NCBI GenBank assembly: GCA_016124585.1 | Contig: WGNL01000036.1 | Coordinates: 22,178-86,177 of the forward strand | Length of the DNA stretch: 64,000 nt | DNA from: Bacteroidota bacterium | Lineage (GTDB): Bacteria; Bacteroidota; Bacteroidia; Chitinophagales; Saprospiraceae | Direction of reading: 5' to 3' | In this document: positions 41,278-50,292 of the stretch, piece after piece | Position numbering within the stretch: position 1 is the first letter of the stretch | Layout: every line of letters begins with the position of its first letter | Made by a program: the position numbers and the translations under genes | Notes under the pieces: model-generated | Seen by the model: only the letters and a program-made list of their open reading frames with translations | The model's database searches: none | What the model was told of the DNA's origin: nothing

Positions 41278-43532
41278 ACATGGAAGTAAATATCAAACTA
41301 TTGGAGACGGGGAAACATACCTCCCAAGATGTCAGGGTAGTTCAGTTGAAAGGAGACCGATTGAACGACGAAGCAATCCAAAGGGTGTGCTCCAACCTTC
41401 GGAACATCTATGGCTTGGGGGCCATCCCTTACCAAAGGGATTCGGAAAACCAATCGCTGCTGGTGCTTTCTAAAAAATCGTTGCACGGCAGCAAACTGAA
41501 AGAAGGAAACTGGGTAGTGGAACTGGAAGACACCGAAGACTTCATTACCTTATCCTACCGAAATCTCAGCGACAGGAAGTGGCTCGCTGACTTGCTGATG
41601 GCAGCCATGTATGCCCGGCTCGAAAAAGGCACACGCTTTTGGCGGATGGACACTCCAAAAATATGGTATGAAGAAACACCATTTAAAACCGATAGGGATA
41701 TCAGCGCTTACCGCAGATACAGTGCCTCCAGCATGGATATCGAAGGAGAGGGCATCGGTATTTCAGTACATGTCGAGACTGCCTTTTTTACCAACCGTTC
41801 CGTGCAAGATTACTTTTCAAGCGGGCGCGAAGAGCGGTTTATGAAGCTCACCAGTAGGCAAGAGGGGTCGAAGGGAACCTTGTTGTACAGATTAGGTGAA
41901 AAACACCTGAAATGCTATTTCGTAACCTATTGCCAAGGGGTCACCTGTGGCACTACCCAGCCCATGACGATTGAGGGAGAACGCTACGAAAACCTCTTTG
42001 ACTACTATCGCCGCAAATATCCTTCCGTGCCGGTTACGCCCGAAGACAGGGTGGCCAAAGTGTCGTTTAGCGGGAATATGTCGGATGCTGTTTCCGTTCC
42101 AGCAAACATGCTTTACGTAAGGGTGATGAATGATGCTTTGACGGGAGAGTTGAAACAGGTGGACAAAATCGTCCCTTCCGAAAGGGCTGACTTGGAAGAC
42201 ATTTTTTGGCAGGGAGTCGGGGCAACTCCTTTTCAATATTCCACCTTGAAGGTTCAACGAGGTTACTGGAAACCTGACACAAACAAGCGTTTCCATATTT
42301 CATTGCCAACCGTGCTTTGCAATAAAGACAACCGTGTCGCTGCGCCAGCGAAAGCCACACCTGACACCCATAATAATCATTTCAGGCAAGTCAAGCACAC
42401 TTTTGACAATGTGGGATGTTATCATGTGCCGCCCGGCATCTCCCGGGTAATTCATTTTGCCATTCCAGAACAAGTACCGGAGAAAATCCGGGAAAGGCTG
42501 GCTGATGACTTGTGCAAGAAAATTTCTTTCCTTACCGGAAAAGAAATTACCCCTGAAATATTGACCTATCGCTACAGCAAGCTTGAGGTTTTCGTACCAC
42601 TTAAATCCTTGCAATCGGGTATGGTGGTTTTTGTGATGAACGAAGAGCCAGAAGCGTACTATGAAGTAGAAAAAGAACTGAAACACTTGCCAATCAAAAG
42701 GATAGCCGATGCTACGCTGATAACCCAATGGGAGAACATACAGCATGGCAAAGAAAGGCGATGGAATTCCTTCGTAGAGCTTTGCGCTTACGATGTAGTT
42801 GTGCAAATGCAATGCATCCCCTATCTACCCGACCTTACTACCTCTTATGATGGTATGCTGGTCATTGACGTTGGGGAAAAAGCCAAGTTCTTTGGGGTTT
42901 CCTTGATGATTAACAGACAAGAAGGCAGAAAGGCAATACCTGTTTTTATTTCGAATACCCACCATAAGCCGGACAGCAAGGAGAAAGAACGCATAAATGC
43001 GAGGCAACTCGAACGAAGAATCGTTGACACTTTTAATGAAGCCCGGATGAAGGCGCGGTTTGCAGCATTGCGCTCTGTACTGGTTGTTCGTGACGGAAAG
43101 CTGTGCGGGGATGAAAATCAAGGCATAGAGGCTGCCCGGCAATTTTTGATACAAGCGTGCGTACTTGCTCAGGACGCAAGATTTGACCTTATAGATTTGC
43201 ACAAAACTTCGCAAAAGGAAATACGCCTTTCGCAGTCGTGGAACGATGGAATTGGCAATGTCCTTGAAGGAACCGGAGTTATCCTCGACAGCAAGACATT
43301 TGTACTTTCTACCACGGGCGCTGGGACGTTGCGCATAGGTACAGCTCATCCATTATTGGTTGAAGTAAAAAGCGGAAACGTACAGCTATTGGATGTGGCT
43401 GAATACCTCCACCAAGCGGCACAATTTAATTTTGGTAGCCCACAGGTTGCCCAAAGACTTCCGTTTCCTGTGAAGGAACTGGACGACAAACTCAAGACAA
43501 AGCAATTTCAACACATCCCCGTCAGGGGCTAA
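41274..43532 (+). CDS. Long prokaryotic Argonaute (PIWI protein), predicted catalytic
   Basis: 752 residues starting at the ATG that overlaps the Cas4-like stop. The C-terminal third is a PIWI domain: MLVIDVGEKAKFFGVSLMI (Asp532), a Glu-finger region SNTHHKPDSKEKERI (Glu570 or Glu572), LRSVLVVRDGKLCGDENQG (Asp607), and LPFPVKELDDKLKT (Asp737 or Asp738). Spacing and context match the DEDX tetrad of active Argonautes. The length (about 750) and room for N, PAZ-like and MID regions point to the long type. It would use a short nucleic-acid guide to recognise or cut invader DNA or RNA. Guide type cannot be told from sequence. Confidence 0.85.
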   Translation: MNMEVNIKLLETGKHTSQDVRVVQLKGDRLNDEAIQRVCSNLRNIYGLGAIPYQRDSENQSLLVLSKKSLHGSKLKEGNWVVELEDTEDFITLSYRNLSDRKWLADLLMAAMYARLEKGTRFWRMDTPKIWYEETPFKTDRDISAYRRYSASSMDIEGEGIGISVHVETAFFTNRSVQDYFSSGREERFMKLTSRQEGSKGTLLYRLGEKHLKCYFVTYCQGVTCGTTQPMTIEGERYENLFDYYRRKYPSVPVTPEDRVAKVSFSGNMSDAVSVPANMLYVRVMNDALTGELKQVDKIVPSERADLEDIFWQGVGATPFQYSTLKVQRGYWKPDTNKRFHISLPTVLCNKDNRVAAPAKATPDTHNNHFRQVKHTFDNVGCYHVPPGISRVIHFAIPEQVPEKIRERLADDLCKKISFLTGKEITPEILTYRYSKLEVFVPLKSLQSGMVVFVMNEEPEAYYEVEKELKHLPIKRIADATLITQWENIQHGKERRWNSFVELCAYDVVVQMQCIPYLPDLTTSYDGMLVIDVGEKAKFFGVSLMINRQEGRKAIPVFISNTHHKPDSKEKERINARQLERRIVDTFNEARMKARFAALRSVLVVRDGKLCGDENQGIEAARQFLIQACVLAQDARFDLIDLHKTSQKEIRLSQSWNDGIGNVLEGTGVILDSKTFVLSTTGAGTLRIGTAHPLLVEVKSGNVQLLDVAEYLHQAAQFNFGSPQVAQRLPFPVKELDDKLKTKQFQHIPVRG

Positions 43533-43543
43533 AAAATCGCATC

Positions 43544-43993
43544 ATGGAAGCAAAATGGTTATCGGTTCAAAGTTTTTTCAGAAACCAAAGCCTGATAAGT
43601 GCCATCAATGCGCTTTGCATCCATTGGAAACTCCAAATGGAGGGTATCGAAGACGAGGAGGATGAGGAGGACGTCAAGGAAGCAAGGATATTGATACGGG
43701 ACTTTTTGGTCGAGTTCGACCGCCAGGTGGCAAATTACGAGCGCAGTATGTTTCAAATCCTGCCCGGTGTTGACCCCCGGCAATTTGCGCTTGTCAAGCG
43801 CTTTGTCTCTGCAAAACGCAGAAAAGACTTTTCCTCGGTCACTTTCAAGGATAAGCCTGGAAAGGTCATTGAACTATTGGACAATGAAAACCCAAACAAC
43901 CTTGAACCCTTGGTGAGCGCGCTTACGGAACTGCGCATCCTGCTCGAAGAGCACAACCAAGCCGACGTTCAAAACTTAGTACCGGAGATTTGA
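43544..43993 (+). CDS. Small acidic protein in the Argonaute operon
   Basis: 149 residues, helical, with a striking acidic cluster EGIEDEEDEEDVKEA at about 34-48. The second half reads GVDPRQFALVKRFVSAKRRKDF and PLVSALTELRILLEEHNQ. No known domain is recognised. It starts 11 bases after the Argonaute stop, and its stop overlaps the start of the metalloprotease gene by one base, so it belongs to the same operon. Possible roles are a DNA mimic, an inhibitor or adaptor for the protease, or a substrate; all are inference. Confidence 0.75.
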   Translation: MEAKWLSVQSFFRNQSLISAINALCIHWKLQMEGIEDEEDEEDVKEARILIRDFLVEFDRQVANYERSMFQILPGVDPRQFALVKRFVSAKRRKDFSSVTFKDKPGKVIELLDNENPNNLEPLVSALTELRILLEEHNQADVQNLVPEI

Positions 43994-45093
43994 TGAAAGA
44001 CATTTTAATCAGACACAACCTCGCCCTCAAGCAACAAGTAGGCATTTTGCTCGAAACAGCCGAGGGCAAAGACGCACCACATGAACTGGAATTATACAAA
44101 CAATGGTTGCTCGGTTTTCTGGGGCAGGTAAACACTCGCATAGACAAAAACCTACGCAAGTTGGACAAGAACGTTGCCAGTATTTTACCAGATATTCTGA
44201 GCTATACCGAGGAAGTCAGCCAACAGGTTAGATTGTTAAGCACTTACTATATACCGCCTATCCATCGTAGCATCCATTCCGACAAAATTGCACTTAAGCT
44301 GCTGAAATGGCTTCACGAAAGGCATGATAAGTCCGTATCCATCCCATTCGCCATATCGGATGGTGCATTTGGCATTTACCCCACGGTTCCAACGCTGTAT
44401 TATCTGCCAGCGACCGACCAAAAAGGATTGCTCTACCTGCCTTTGTTTTTTCACGAGTTTGGGCACCTTTTGTTCAAACTCCACAAACCCGAAATGGACG
44501 ACTTGGTACGAGAAATCCAATTGGGCATCGAAGAATTCAATCGCCCTACCTACGTACACAACGATGACCGGAGTGCAGAGGAATTCAAAAACGTGGAGGC
44601 TATCGTCAACACGTGGTATAAATGGGTGCAAGAATTTTTTTGCGATGCGGTAGGGCTTGTCATCGGTGGGGAGAGCTACCTATATGCCTTTTCTGGCTAT
44701 TGCCAAATGGGGGGAAGGGACGAGTTTCACCAAAGGAAGGAAGACTTGAACGGTCGCACACACCCCGTAACGCTTATACGGGTTCACCTACTGGTCAAGC
44801 GGGCGAGAAAATTGGGCTACTACGACGCAGCCGATAGGGTCGAAAACGAATGGCGGCAACTGCAAAGACAATACATAAAAACCCCAGAGTATTTTGGCTA
44901 CTACGCCGATGAGTATGAATCCATTGTTGAGGAAAACCTTGACTACATGCTCGAAGAAGCCAGTCCCTACCTCTTCGATGCTTCCGAAGGTTCTCCAGTT
45001 CACATACTTAACGATGCCTGGGCCGAGTTTTTGGAGCGCCCTCAAAAATTTTCGGAATGGGAAAGGGAAGCGATACGAGCCTACCTTGGTTAA
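43993..45093 (+). CDS. Predicted HEFGH zinc metalloprotease in the Argonaute operon
   Basis: 366 residues from the ATG at 43993 (a TTG at 43990 is in frame). The active-site helix is LYLPLFFHEFGHLLFKL (His154, Glu155, His158). About 56 residues later WVQEFFCDAVGLVIGG gives a likely third zinc ligand Glu214 followed by an Asp, the E..xD pattern of gluzincin-like peptidases. The N-terminal 140 residues are helical. No signal peptide or membrane helix, so it acts in the cytoplasm. Activity is predicted, not shown. It is the last gene of the operon and converges on the Septu-like pair. Confidence 0.8.
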   Translation: MKDILIRHNLALKQQVGILLETAEGKDAPHELELYKQWLLGFLGQVNTRIDKNLRKLDKNVASILPDILSYTEEVSQQVRLLSTYYIPPIHRSIHSDKIALKLLKWLHERHDKSVSIPFAISDGAFGIYPTVPTLYYLPATDQKGLLYLPLFFHEFGHLLFKLHKPEMDDLVREIQLGIEEFNRPTYVHNDDRSAEEFKNVEAIVNTWYKWVQEFFCDAVGLVIGGESYLYAFSGYCQMGGRDEFHQRKEDLNGRTHPVTLIRVHLLVKRARKLGYYDAADRVENEWRQLQRQYIKTPEYFGYYADEYESIVEENLDYMLEEASPYLFDASEGSPVHILNDAWAEFLERPQKFSEWEREAIRAYLG

Positions 45094-45156
45094 AAATGCC
45101 TTACCCAATTTATTTCAGTTGAAGATGGCGACGAGGACGGTGTTGGGTTGTTTTGG

Positions 45157-46116
45157 TCAAGAAATTATCCCCAACTCCTTCAAAATATCCTTCTTTAGCT
45201 TGCTGAACGGGCGTTTATGAAAATCACCCTCTGTCCGATATGCCCCAAAAGCCAGACGATATAATTCGTCTTCGGAAATGTTCAAATGAGGGTAGGTATG
45301 TTTCTGCAAAATTTCAAGGTAGCTATCATTCAGGACATTCCTCAACCGCAACAAATCGCTGATTTCCTCTCCATGCCCGTTGTAAACGTCGGCAATTTTG
45401 AAAACCTCTAAGTTCTTCCTGATTCGCGTTTCGAGTTTAACATCTGTACAGGTATCGGTATTTATCAAAACCGCGTGATTAGGTTTAGCGCCAAGCAGGC
45501 TTTGCGTATTGACAGGCGCAAAAGAGAACTGAAAACCTTGCCAGCAGTCGTCGAGATAAGGATGAAGATGTTTGTGCAAAGCAAATTTTTCATTTCCCTT
45601 CAAGGTGCTGTTGCAGATTTTACAACTCGGAATCAGATTGAAAAAAGAAAGGGAAAGTAGCGGGTATCTTTCTTGGGAGAAGAAGTGGTCGAACTCTGGA
45701 CGGGTTACATGGTCTGGTTTAGAAGCACCTGTTTGGACTGTAATGGTGTACATCCGATTACAGTACGCACAAACTCGTATACCCAAATTTTCGGCTAAGT
45801 CGTAAGCATCGTATTCTTTCTGTTTTTTATCAGCAAAGGACTTGTAGTTGAAAATGTATCTGAGGTGGCTATCAAATTTTCTTCTTTCGCTTGCCAAACC
45901 CACTACTTTCGAGACCTCCGAATAGAATCTTGCATGAATGTTTTTCAACCTACGGGGCTCTCCCATCAAGATGACTGAGAGATTGCTTTTGATAAACAAT
46001 TTTAAGTTCTCGCGCAGCTTCTTTCTACTGTCAATCCGCTTTAACAGCCATTGCTCCAAGCCATCAAAATGCTTTTGACTGGCACTTTTGAAGTCGTTCG
46101 GGTTCAAGTATATCAT
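45157..46116 (-). CDS. HNH endonuclease, PtuB-like
   Basis: 319 residues. The nuclease core has CAYCNRMYT (Cys116, Cys119), a bearing HNH first strand RPEFDHFFSQERYPLLSLSFFNLIPSCKICN (Asp143-His144, Asn160, Cys165, Cys168). Two CxxC pairs would hold zinc around the HNH fold. The N-terminal 100 residues are helical. Its start overlaps the stop of the ATPase gene (ATGA), so the two act together. ATPase plus HNH pairs are the Septu (PtuA/PtuB) defence architecture; the match is by motif and order only. Confidence 0.8.
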   Translation of the reverse strand: MIYLNPNDFKSASQKHFDGLEQWLLKRIDSRKKLRENLKLFIKSNLSVILMGEPRRLKNIHARFYSEVSKVVGLASERRKFDSHLRYIFNYKSFADKKQKEYDAYDLAENLGIRVCAYCNRMYTITVQTGASKPDHVTRPEFDHFFSQERYPLLSLSFFNLIPSCKICNSTLKGNEKFALHKHLHPYLDDCWQGFQFSFAPVNTQSLLGAKPNHAVLINTDTCTDVKLETRIRKNLEVFKIADVYNGHGEEISDLLRLRNVLNDSYLEILQKHTYPHLNISEDELYRLAFGAYRTEGDFHKRPFSKLKKDILKELGIIS

Positions 46117-48029
46117 GGCTTTTTTTGAAGTTCTTTTTTGCGTTCTTCGAGCATCCTGATTTGTTCCTCAATGACTCTCAACTCTAACAAGCTTTGCCCA
46201 GTCTTCTCGGCAAACATCTCAGAGAGCTTTTTGCGAATCAAAGGCTCGTCAATGTTTTCAATGACGCGCTGATGATAATCCGCATCGACTGAATCGTTCT
46301 CATCCCGTAGCCATTGAATGGTTTTGTCAATTTTCTGGACCGCAAAGTCGCCGACCAACCCATCCTCCACGAAAAAGGAATCCGACAAAAGTGTACTGAT
46401 GTTTGCCCCAAACGATTGCTTCGGGTGGGAGTCGTTTCCGGTTTCCAACACCACATAGTTTTCACCTTCCTTTTTCATATAAACCACATTGCAGTTAAGC
46501 ATATCCGACAGCGTCAACGGGTCGTGCGTGGTAAAAATGATTTGAACAGTCACACCCTCATACTGCTCGAAGAATTTGGGCAAAACATCCACGATGGTCT
46601 TCACGTATTTCTTCTTCCAAACTGGGTGGAAGCCCATGTCGCCTTCGTCCAAGAGCAGGATGAAGTGGTTGGGGAAGTTTGAACCGTAGCCTTTTATATC
46701 ATCATCGTCTTTCCTCCTTTGAATTTCTCGGATTGAATAATTGAACCTCGAAAACAGGTCTAAAACCGCCTTTTCCCCAGAGCTTAATTCAATGTCGGGT
46801 TCAATATCAATAAATCCAACCGGGTCATCACTAAACTTCTTCATCCCGTTCAGAAAATCCTTGTGAGCATCCAGTATTTTCCTTGCGCTATCAAAATCTA
46901 AGTGAACAGCGTTAGTGTCTCTGAGGCTTCTTTTGGGAAGAGCATCAATTATCCTAAAGCTATTTGAGATGAGCCTTTTGATTGCTTCTGTAGGCAAAGA
47001 AACCCCTTTGAATTTGATGAAATAATGGCTGTCCAAAAACTTGAACAAGGCGTTTTCACCAGTAAGATTGTCTAAATCTTCAGGTTTGATTCTAACCTTG
47101 CCTTCATCCAAGTAAGTATTGGAGTCTTCTAACGGTCTGCAAAGACTACTCAAGAATGTTCTCAAAAACCATAGTTTTATTAATTTCTTGTCTTCGTTTA
47201 TGTCCGTGTCCCTGCGCACTTGAGTAGAAGTTGTGTGAATTTCATCTCTCCAAGTTTCATAGATTTTTTTGATAAATGGTCGAAAATCATCTGGAGTATT
47301 GTTGAAAAAACTGGAATCAGGGTAAAATTTCGGTCCTCTAAATTTTAGCTTCACCGTATCATAGAAAGGAAACCCGTAATCCTCTTGGAGTTTTTTAGCC
47401 AAAGGAGATTGCATGAAATCAAATTGCCGCTCTATATTTTGCCGACTGTGTTCCAATACCGGGTCAGAATCATCTTTTGAGCTGTTTCTGTCAATGTCAA
47501 GTCGCAGCATCATATCACCAGAAACATCAATGTCGGGTGCTGCACTGGTATTCAAGTAAAACTCCTTTGCTTCGATGAAGGGGGAATAGTAAACCGTTTC
47601 TACGTTTAGTTCTTCTTGTTTTGCAGAAAAACCAACGAATTGAGTCTCAATGGAATTTTTTTTGAGGCGTTCATAAATCGGAATGCTGAAAACCGCATAG
47701 ACTTCCTCGTCAGCATTGTTTTCAAAAATTAGCAAGGCAAAGTTGTAAAGTACGTACCCACCCCAAGCATGATCGCCATACAGCGCATTCCTTATTATTG
47801 TCAACGCCGATGTTTTTCCCGACCCGTTTTGACCTACGATAGCAGAAACGAGCGAAAGGTTAGGACTTGTGTCAGAAAAAAAATCAGGGATGTGGTTTGA
47901 GTTTTCGGTTCGTTCAACGGCCAGCGTATCCCCATTCAGATGGAACTCGTACAAATATCTTCCTCCAAAATTAAAAGTGGCAGTGTGAAAAAGGTAGTGA
48001 CCATTGACCCAAATTGCTGTGAGTTGCAT
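46113..48029 (-). CDS. AAA/ABC-type ATPase, PtuA-like
   Basis: 638 residues. Walker A reads VGQNGSGKTSAL (Lys72). Later come the signature ELSSGEKAVLDLFSRF (about 415), Walker B FILLLDEGDMGFHP with Asp-Glu, and a switch His in IFTTHDPLTLSDM. This is the SMC/ABC-type ATPase fold seen in OLD, RecF and PtuA proteins, with a long helical insert between the lobes. No TOPRIM domain follows, which argues against an OLD nuclease. Coupled by ATGA to the HNH gene. Its likely job is sensing invading DNA and controlling the HNH nuclease. Confidence 0.85.
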   Translation of the reverse strand: MQLTAIWVNGHYLFHTATFNFGGRYLYEFHLNGDTLAVERTENSNHIPDFFSDTSPNLSLVSAIVGQNGSGKTSALTIIRNALYGDHAWGGYVLYNFALLIFENNADEEVYAVFSIPIYERLKKNSIETQFVGFSAKQEELNVETVYYSPFIEAKEFYLNTSAAPDIDVSGDMMLRLDIDRNSSKDDSDPVLEHSRQNIERQFDFMQSPLAKKLQEDYGFPFYDTVKLKFRGPKFYPDSSFFNNTPDDFRPFIKKIYETWRDEIHTTSTQVRRDTDINEDKKLIKLWFLRTFLSSLCRPLEDSNTYLDEGKVRIKPEDLDNLTGENALFKFLDSHYFIKFKGVSLPTEAIKRLISNSFRIIDALPKRSLRDTNAVHLDFDSARKILDAHKDFLNGMKKFSDDPVGFIDIEPDIELSSGEKAVLDLFSRFNYSIREIQRRKDDDDIKGYGSNFPNHFILLLDEGDMGFHPVWKKKYVKTIVDVLPKFFEQYEGVTVQIIFTTHDPLTLSDMLNCNVVYMKKEGENYVVLETGNDSHPKQSFGANISTLLSDSFFVEDGLVGDFAVQKIDKTIQWLRDENDSVDADYHQRVIENIDEPLIRKKLSEMFAEKTGQSLLELRVIEEQIRMLEERKKELQKKP

Positions 48030-48091
48030 AAGCCTGATTAAATGTGGTAAGGGGTAAAGGTAAGATTACCAAGAAACTTAATATTATCGAA

Positions 48092-48727
48092 TCACTTTTC
48101 GCTTAAAAAATGAGCAAGCACTCTAATCTCCCCTTCTAAATTCCCCACCTCCATCCCCTTCCTCATCACCACCAGCTCCCCCTCCAAAAACGCCTTCTGC
48201 TTCGGCAAAAACTGCTGCGGGGAAATCCTCGCAGCATCGTAATCGGCTTGGATGAGCACGAACAATTGGCGGTCAATCTCCTGCACGCGGCGCATGGTTT
48301 CGAGTTCTAGCAGGAGCAGGGCGTGGCGGTGCAGCTGGCGGTCGAGTTCGCGGTGGGCTTTTTCGCGGTCGAGCGCGGCGCTGGCAGCGAGGCTTTCGCG
48401 CTTGGCGCGGATGTCGCGGTCGCGGCGGCGGGCGTTGAGCACCTGCGAGAGGGAGAAGGAGATGGTCGGTCGGGGCGCATTGTCGAAGCGGATGTCGCCG
48501 TCCGGGCCGCTCTTGGCGATGGGCGTGTAGCCGATGCCGACGGAGGGGAAGTAGTAGAGCCAGTTGCCCTTTTTGGATTCGTCGAACTCAGCGAGTTGGG
48601 CAGCGAGCTGGCGGGTGAGGAAGGTGTCGAGGGCAGCATGGAGGGAGTCCGCAGTCGGCAGTTGGCAGTGTGCAGTTGGCAGTCCAGCCAGTTGGGAAGT
48701 GAGGAATAGCACAAATAGCTTTTTCAT
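48092..48727 (-). CDS. Exported helical hypothetical protein
   Basis: 211 residues. The start MKKLFVLFLTSQLAG looks like a signal peptide, followed by LPTAHCQLPTADS, which is encoded by a (CAGTTGG)n repeat. The body is helical and Arg/Leu/Glu rich: FSLSQVLNARRRDRDIRAKRESLAASAALDREKAHRELDRQLHRHALLLLELE. This resembles TolC-type outer-membrane efflux helices in texture, but no clear family. It ends 65 bases before the ATPase start and is followed upstream by the YdjM-like gene, 11 bases away. Confidence 0.6.
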   Translation of the reverse strand: MKKLFVLFLTSQLAGLPTAHCQLPTADSLHAALDTFLTRQLAAQLAEFDESKKGNWLYYFPSVGIGYTPIAKSGPDGDIRFDNAPRPTISFSLSQVLNARRRDRDIRAKRESLAASAALDREKAHRELDRQLHRHALLLLELETMRRVQEIDRQLFVLIQADYDAARISPQQFLPKQKAFLEGELVVMRKGMEVGNLEGEIRVLAHFLSEK

Positions 48728-48738
48728 GGAATGACGGT

Positions 48739-50205
48739 TTAGGTTCCCGAAGGGAATGACAAGTTCCCCTCTAGGGATGACAAGATGACGTAGCGTACAA
48801 TCCCGGAGAAGCGCAGTTCCTGCAACTGCCCGGTTTCCTGCCGTCGTTTCAGTTCGAGGGCCTGGCGTTTGGCTTCTTTTCGCAGGGCGGCTTCCTTTTC
48901 GATTTTTTGGATTTGGTTCTGGAGTTCTTCGATTTGGGTGTTGTCAATCCTTGGTGGGTTGACGGCTTCGAGTTCCCGGATTTGGGCATGGAGGTTTTGG
49001 CGCTGGAGCGGGTCATCGGTCGCAGCGTACTTGTGGTGGAGTTGGGCGATTTGTGATTGGGTAGCGTCCCATGCTGCCCGTGCTGCGGACTGTTCCCGGC
49101 GTTGGATGGCGATTTTTTGCTGCAAGAGTTCGATTTGAGGGAGGTGGGAGCGGTCAGCAAGGAGCGAATCAAAGGTTGCCTTCGGCAGGTTCCCTTGCGG
49201 GAATGACAAATTAGGGGCGGCGTTCAGGTATTTGCCGTCATAACTGGTAACAGTTTTGGGAAAGCCGTTGGCTTCGGTGACCTGGAAGGGCTGGTTGGCT
49301 TGCAGCTCCAACGAGAGGATAGTTTTGCCGAAAAGCTCCCGGTTGAGGCTGTCAACGCTGACGTTCACGAGGTCGAGGTGGCGGATGTCGAGGGGCTTGC
49401 CCGTATGGGTCGGATAGACTTTTTTGACGGTCATCTTAGCGTCGTCGAGGAGGAGCCACTTCGTTTCTCCCCTACCCTCTCCGCCCCCCTCCCGACCTCC
49501 CCCTTCTGGGGAGGAGACCAACAGTGTCGCTTTGGACTGCGTGCTTTCGATGAGATAGCCCGTGCCGGAATGCTCGACCGTGCCTTCCTTGTAAACATAG
49601 TCCACTTGCAGCAGGTCGGTGGATCGGCGGAACTCGCTGTGGAGGTGAGGGAGCGTTGAAAATGTCCGGTTGTAAGTTGTCCAGAAGCCGTTTTCGAGCA
49701 AGCCAAGCGAGTGCAGGCTGGCTCCCCACACGAGGAACACGCTAAAGGCAATGGCTTCCCGTCGGTAGTCGCCCACCCGTATGCGGGCGTCGGGATTGCC
49801 TATAAGGACAAAGGGATTTTTACGGAACGGGTACATCAATGGGACTCCCTGTAAGGTACACATGTCAAAAAGCAGGTGCGACCAGTACGCTAGGCAAAAG
49901 GCTACCGAGACTCGGAAATGCCCGAAGTAGGTCTTTTCGATGAAGCTGACCAGCAGGGTGAGCACAATGAGCGCCGAGATGCTGTGGGTGATGGTTCGGT
50001 GCCCAAAACGACGGTTGAGCCATTTTGCCAAGGGGAACAGCAACTTGCCGATGGGCGAGCGGGTATGGTCGCAGTCGGGCAACACGGAGGCGACGAGCGT
50101 GGTGATGAGCGTCGCCGGGCTGGCGAGTATGTTGATGCCAAAGAGCAGGCTGGCAAAGAACCCGGTAAAGACGGTGCCGCCTGCGAGGTGGTTGGGAGTG
50201 GTCAT
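48739..50205 (-). CDS. YdjM-like membrane-bound metal-dependent hydrolase (DUF457)
   Basis: 488 residues from the ATG at 50205 (MTTPNHLAGGT); ATGs at 50229 and 50289 are also in frame. The N-terminal 200 residues carry the DUF457 pattern: NHLAGGTVFTGFF, VLPDCDHTRSPIGK, RRFGHRTITHS, and YWSHLLFDMCTLQGVPLMYPF, with membrane helices and His/Asp clusters. The remaining 290 residues are a periplasmic-looking and coiled-coil region (QSQIAQLHHKYAATDDPLQRQNL). Some DUF457 proteins respond to DNA damage; the role here is unknown. The ends of this gene hold short GGATGACAA-type repeats. Confidence 0.78.
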   Translation of the reverse strand: MTTPNHLAGGTVFTGFFASLLFGINILASPATLITTLVASVLPDCDHTRSPIGKLLFPLAKWLNRRFGHRTITHSISALIVLTLLVSFIEKTYFGHFRVSVAFCLAYWSHLLFDMCTLQGVPLMYPFRKNPFVLIGNPDARIRVGDYRREAIAFSVFLVWGASLHSLGLLENGFWTTYNRTFSTLPHLHSEFRRSTDLLQVDYVYKEGTVEHSGTGYLIESTQSKATLLVSSPEGGGREGGGEGRGETKWLLLDDAKMTVKKVYPTHTGKPLDIRHLDLVNVSVDSLNRELFGKTILSLELQANQPFQVTEANGFPKTVTSYDGKYLNAAPNLSFPQGNLPKATFDSLLADRSHLPQIELLQQKIAIQRREQSAARAAWDATQSQIAQLHHKYAATDDPLQRQNLHAQIRELEAVNPPRIDNTQIEELQNQIQKIEKEAALRKEAKRQALELKRRQETGQLQELRFSGIVRYVILSSLEGNLSFPSGT

Positions 50206-50292
50206 GGCTTCATTGTTGAATTGTTTCATTGTTGGGATTGCCGGGTTGCCGCACGACCATTTGACAATCAAGCAATTGAGCAATCCCAACCA

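Noticed and set aside
41274..43532. Considered as a PIWI-RE protein or a short pAgo
   Set aside because: The length of 752 residues and D...E...D...D catalytic pattern fit long catalytic pAgos; PIWI-RE proteins carry a different Arg/Glu set and come with a helicase partner.
46113..48029. Considered as an OLD-family nuclease (Gabija/Class 2 OLD)
   Set aside because: No TOPRIM acidic motif is seen at the C-terminus, and the coupled HNH gene fits Septu better.
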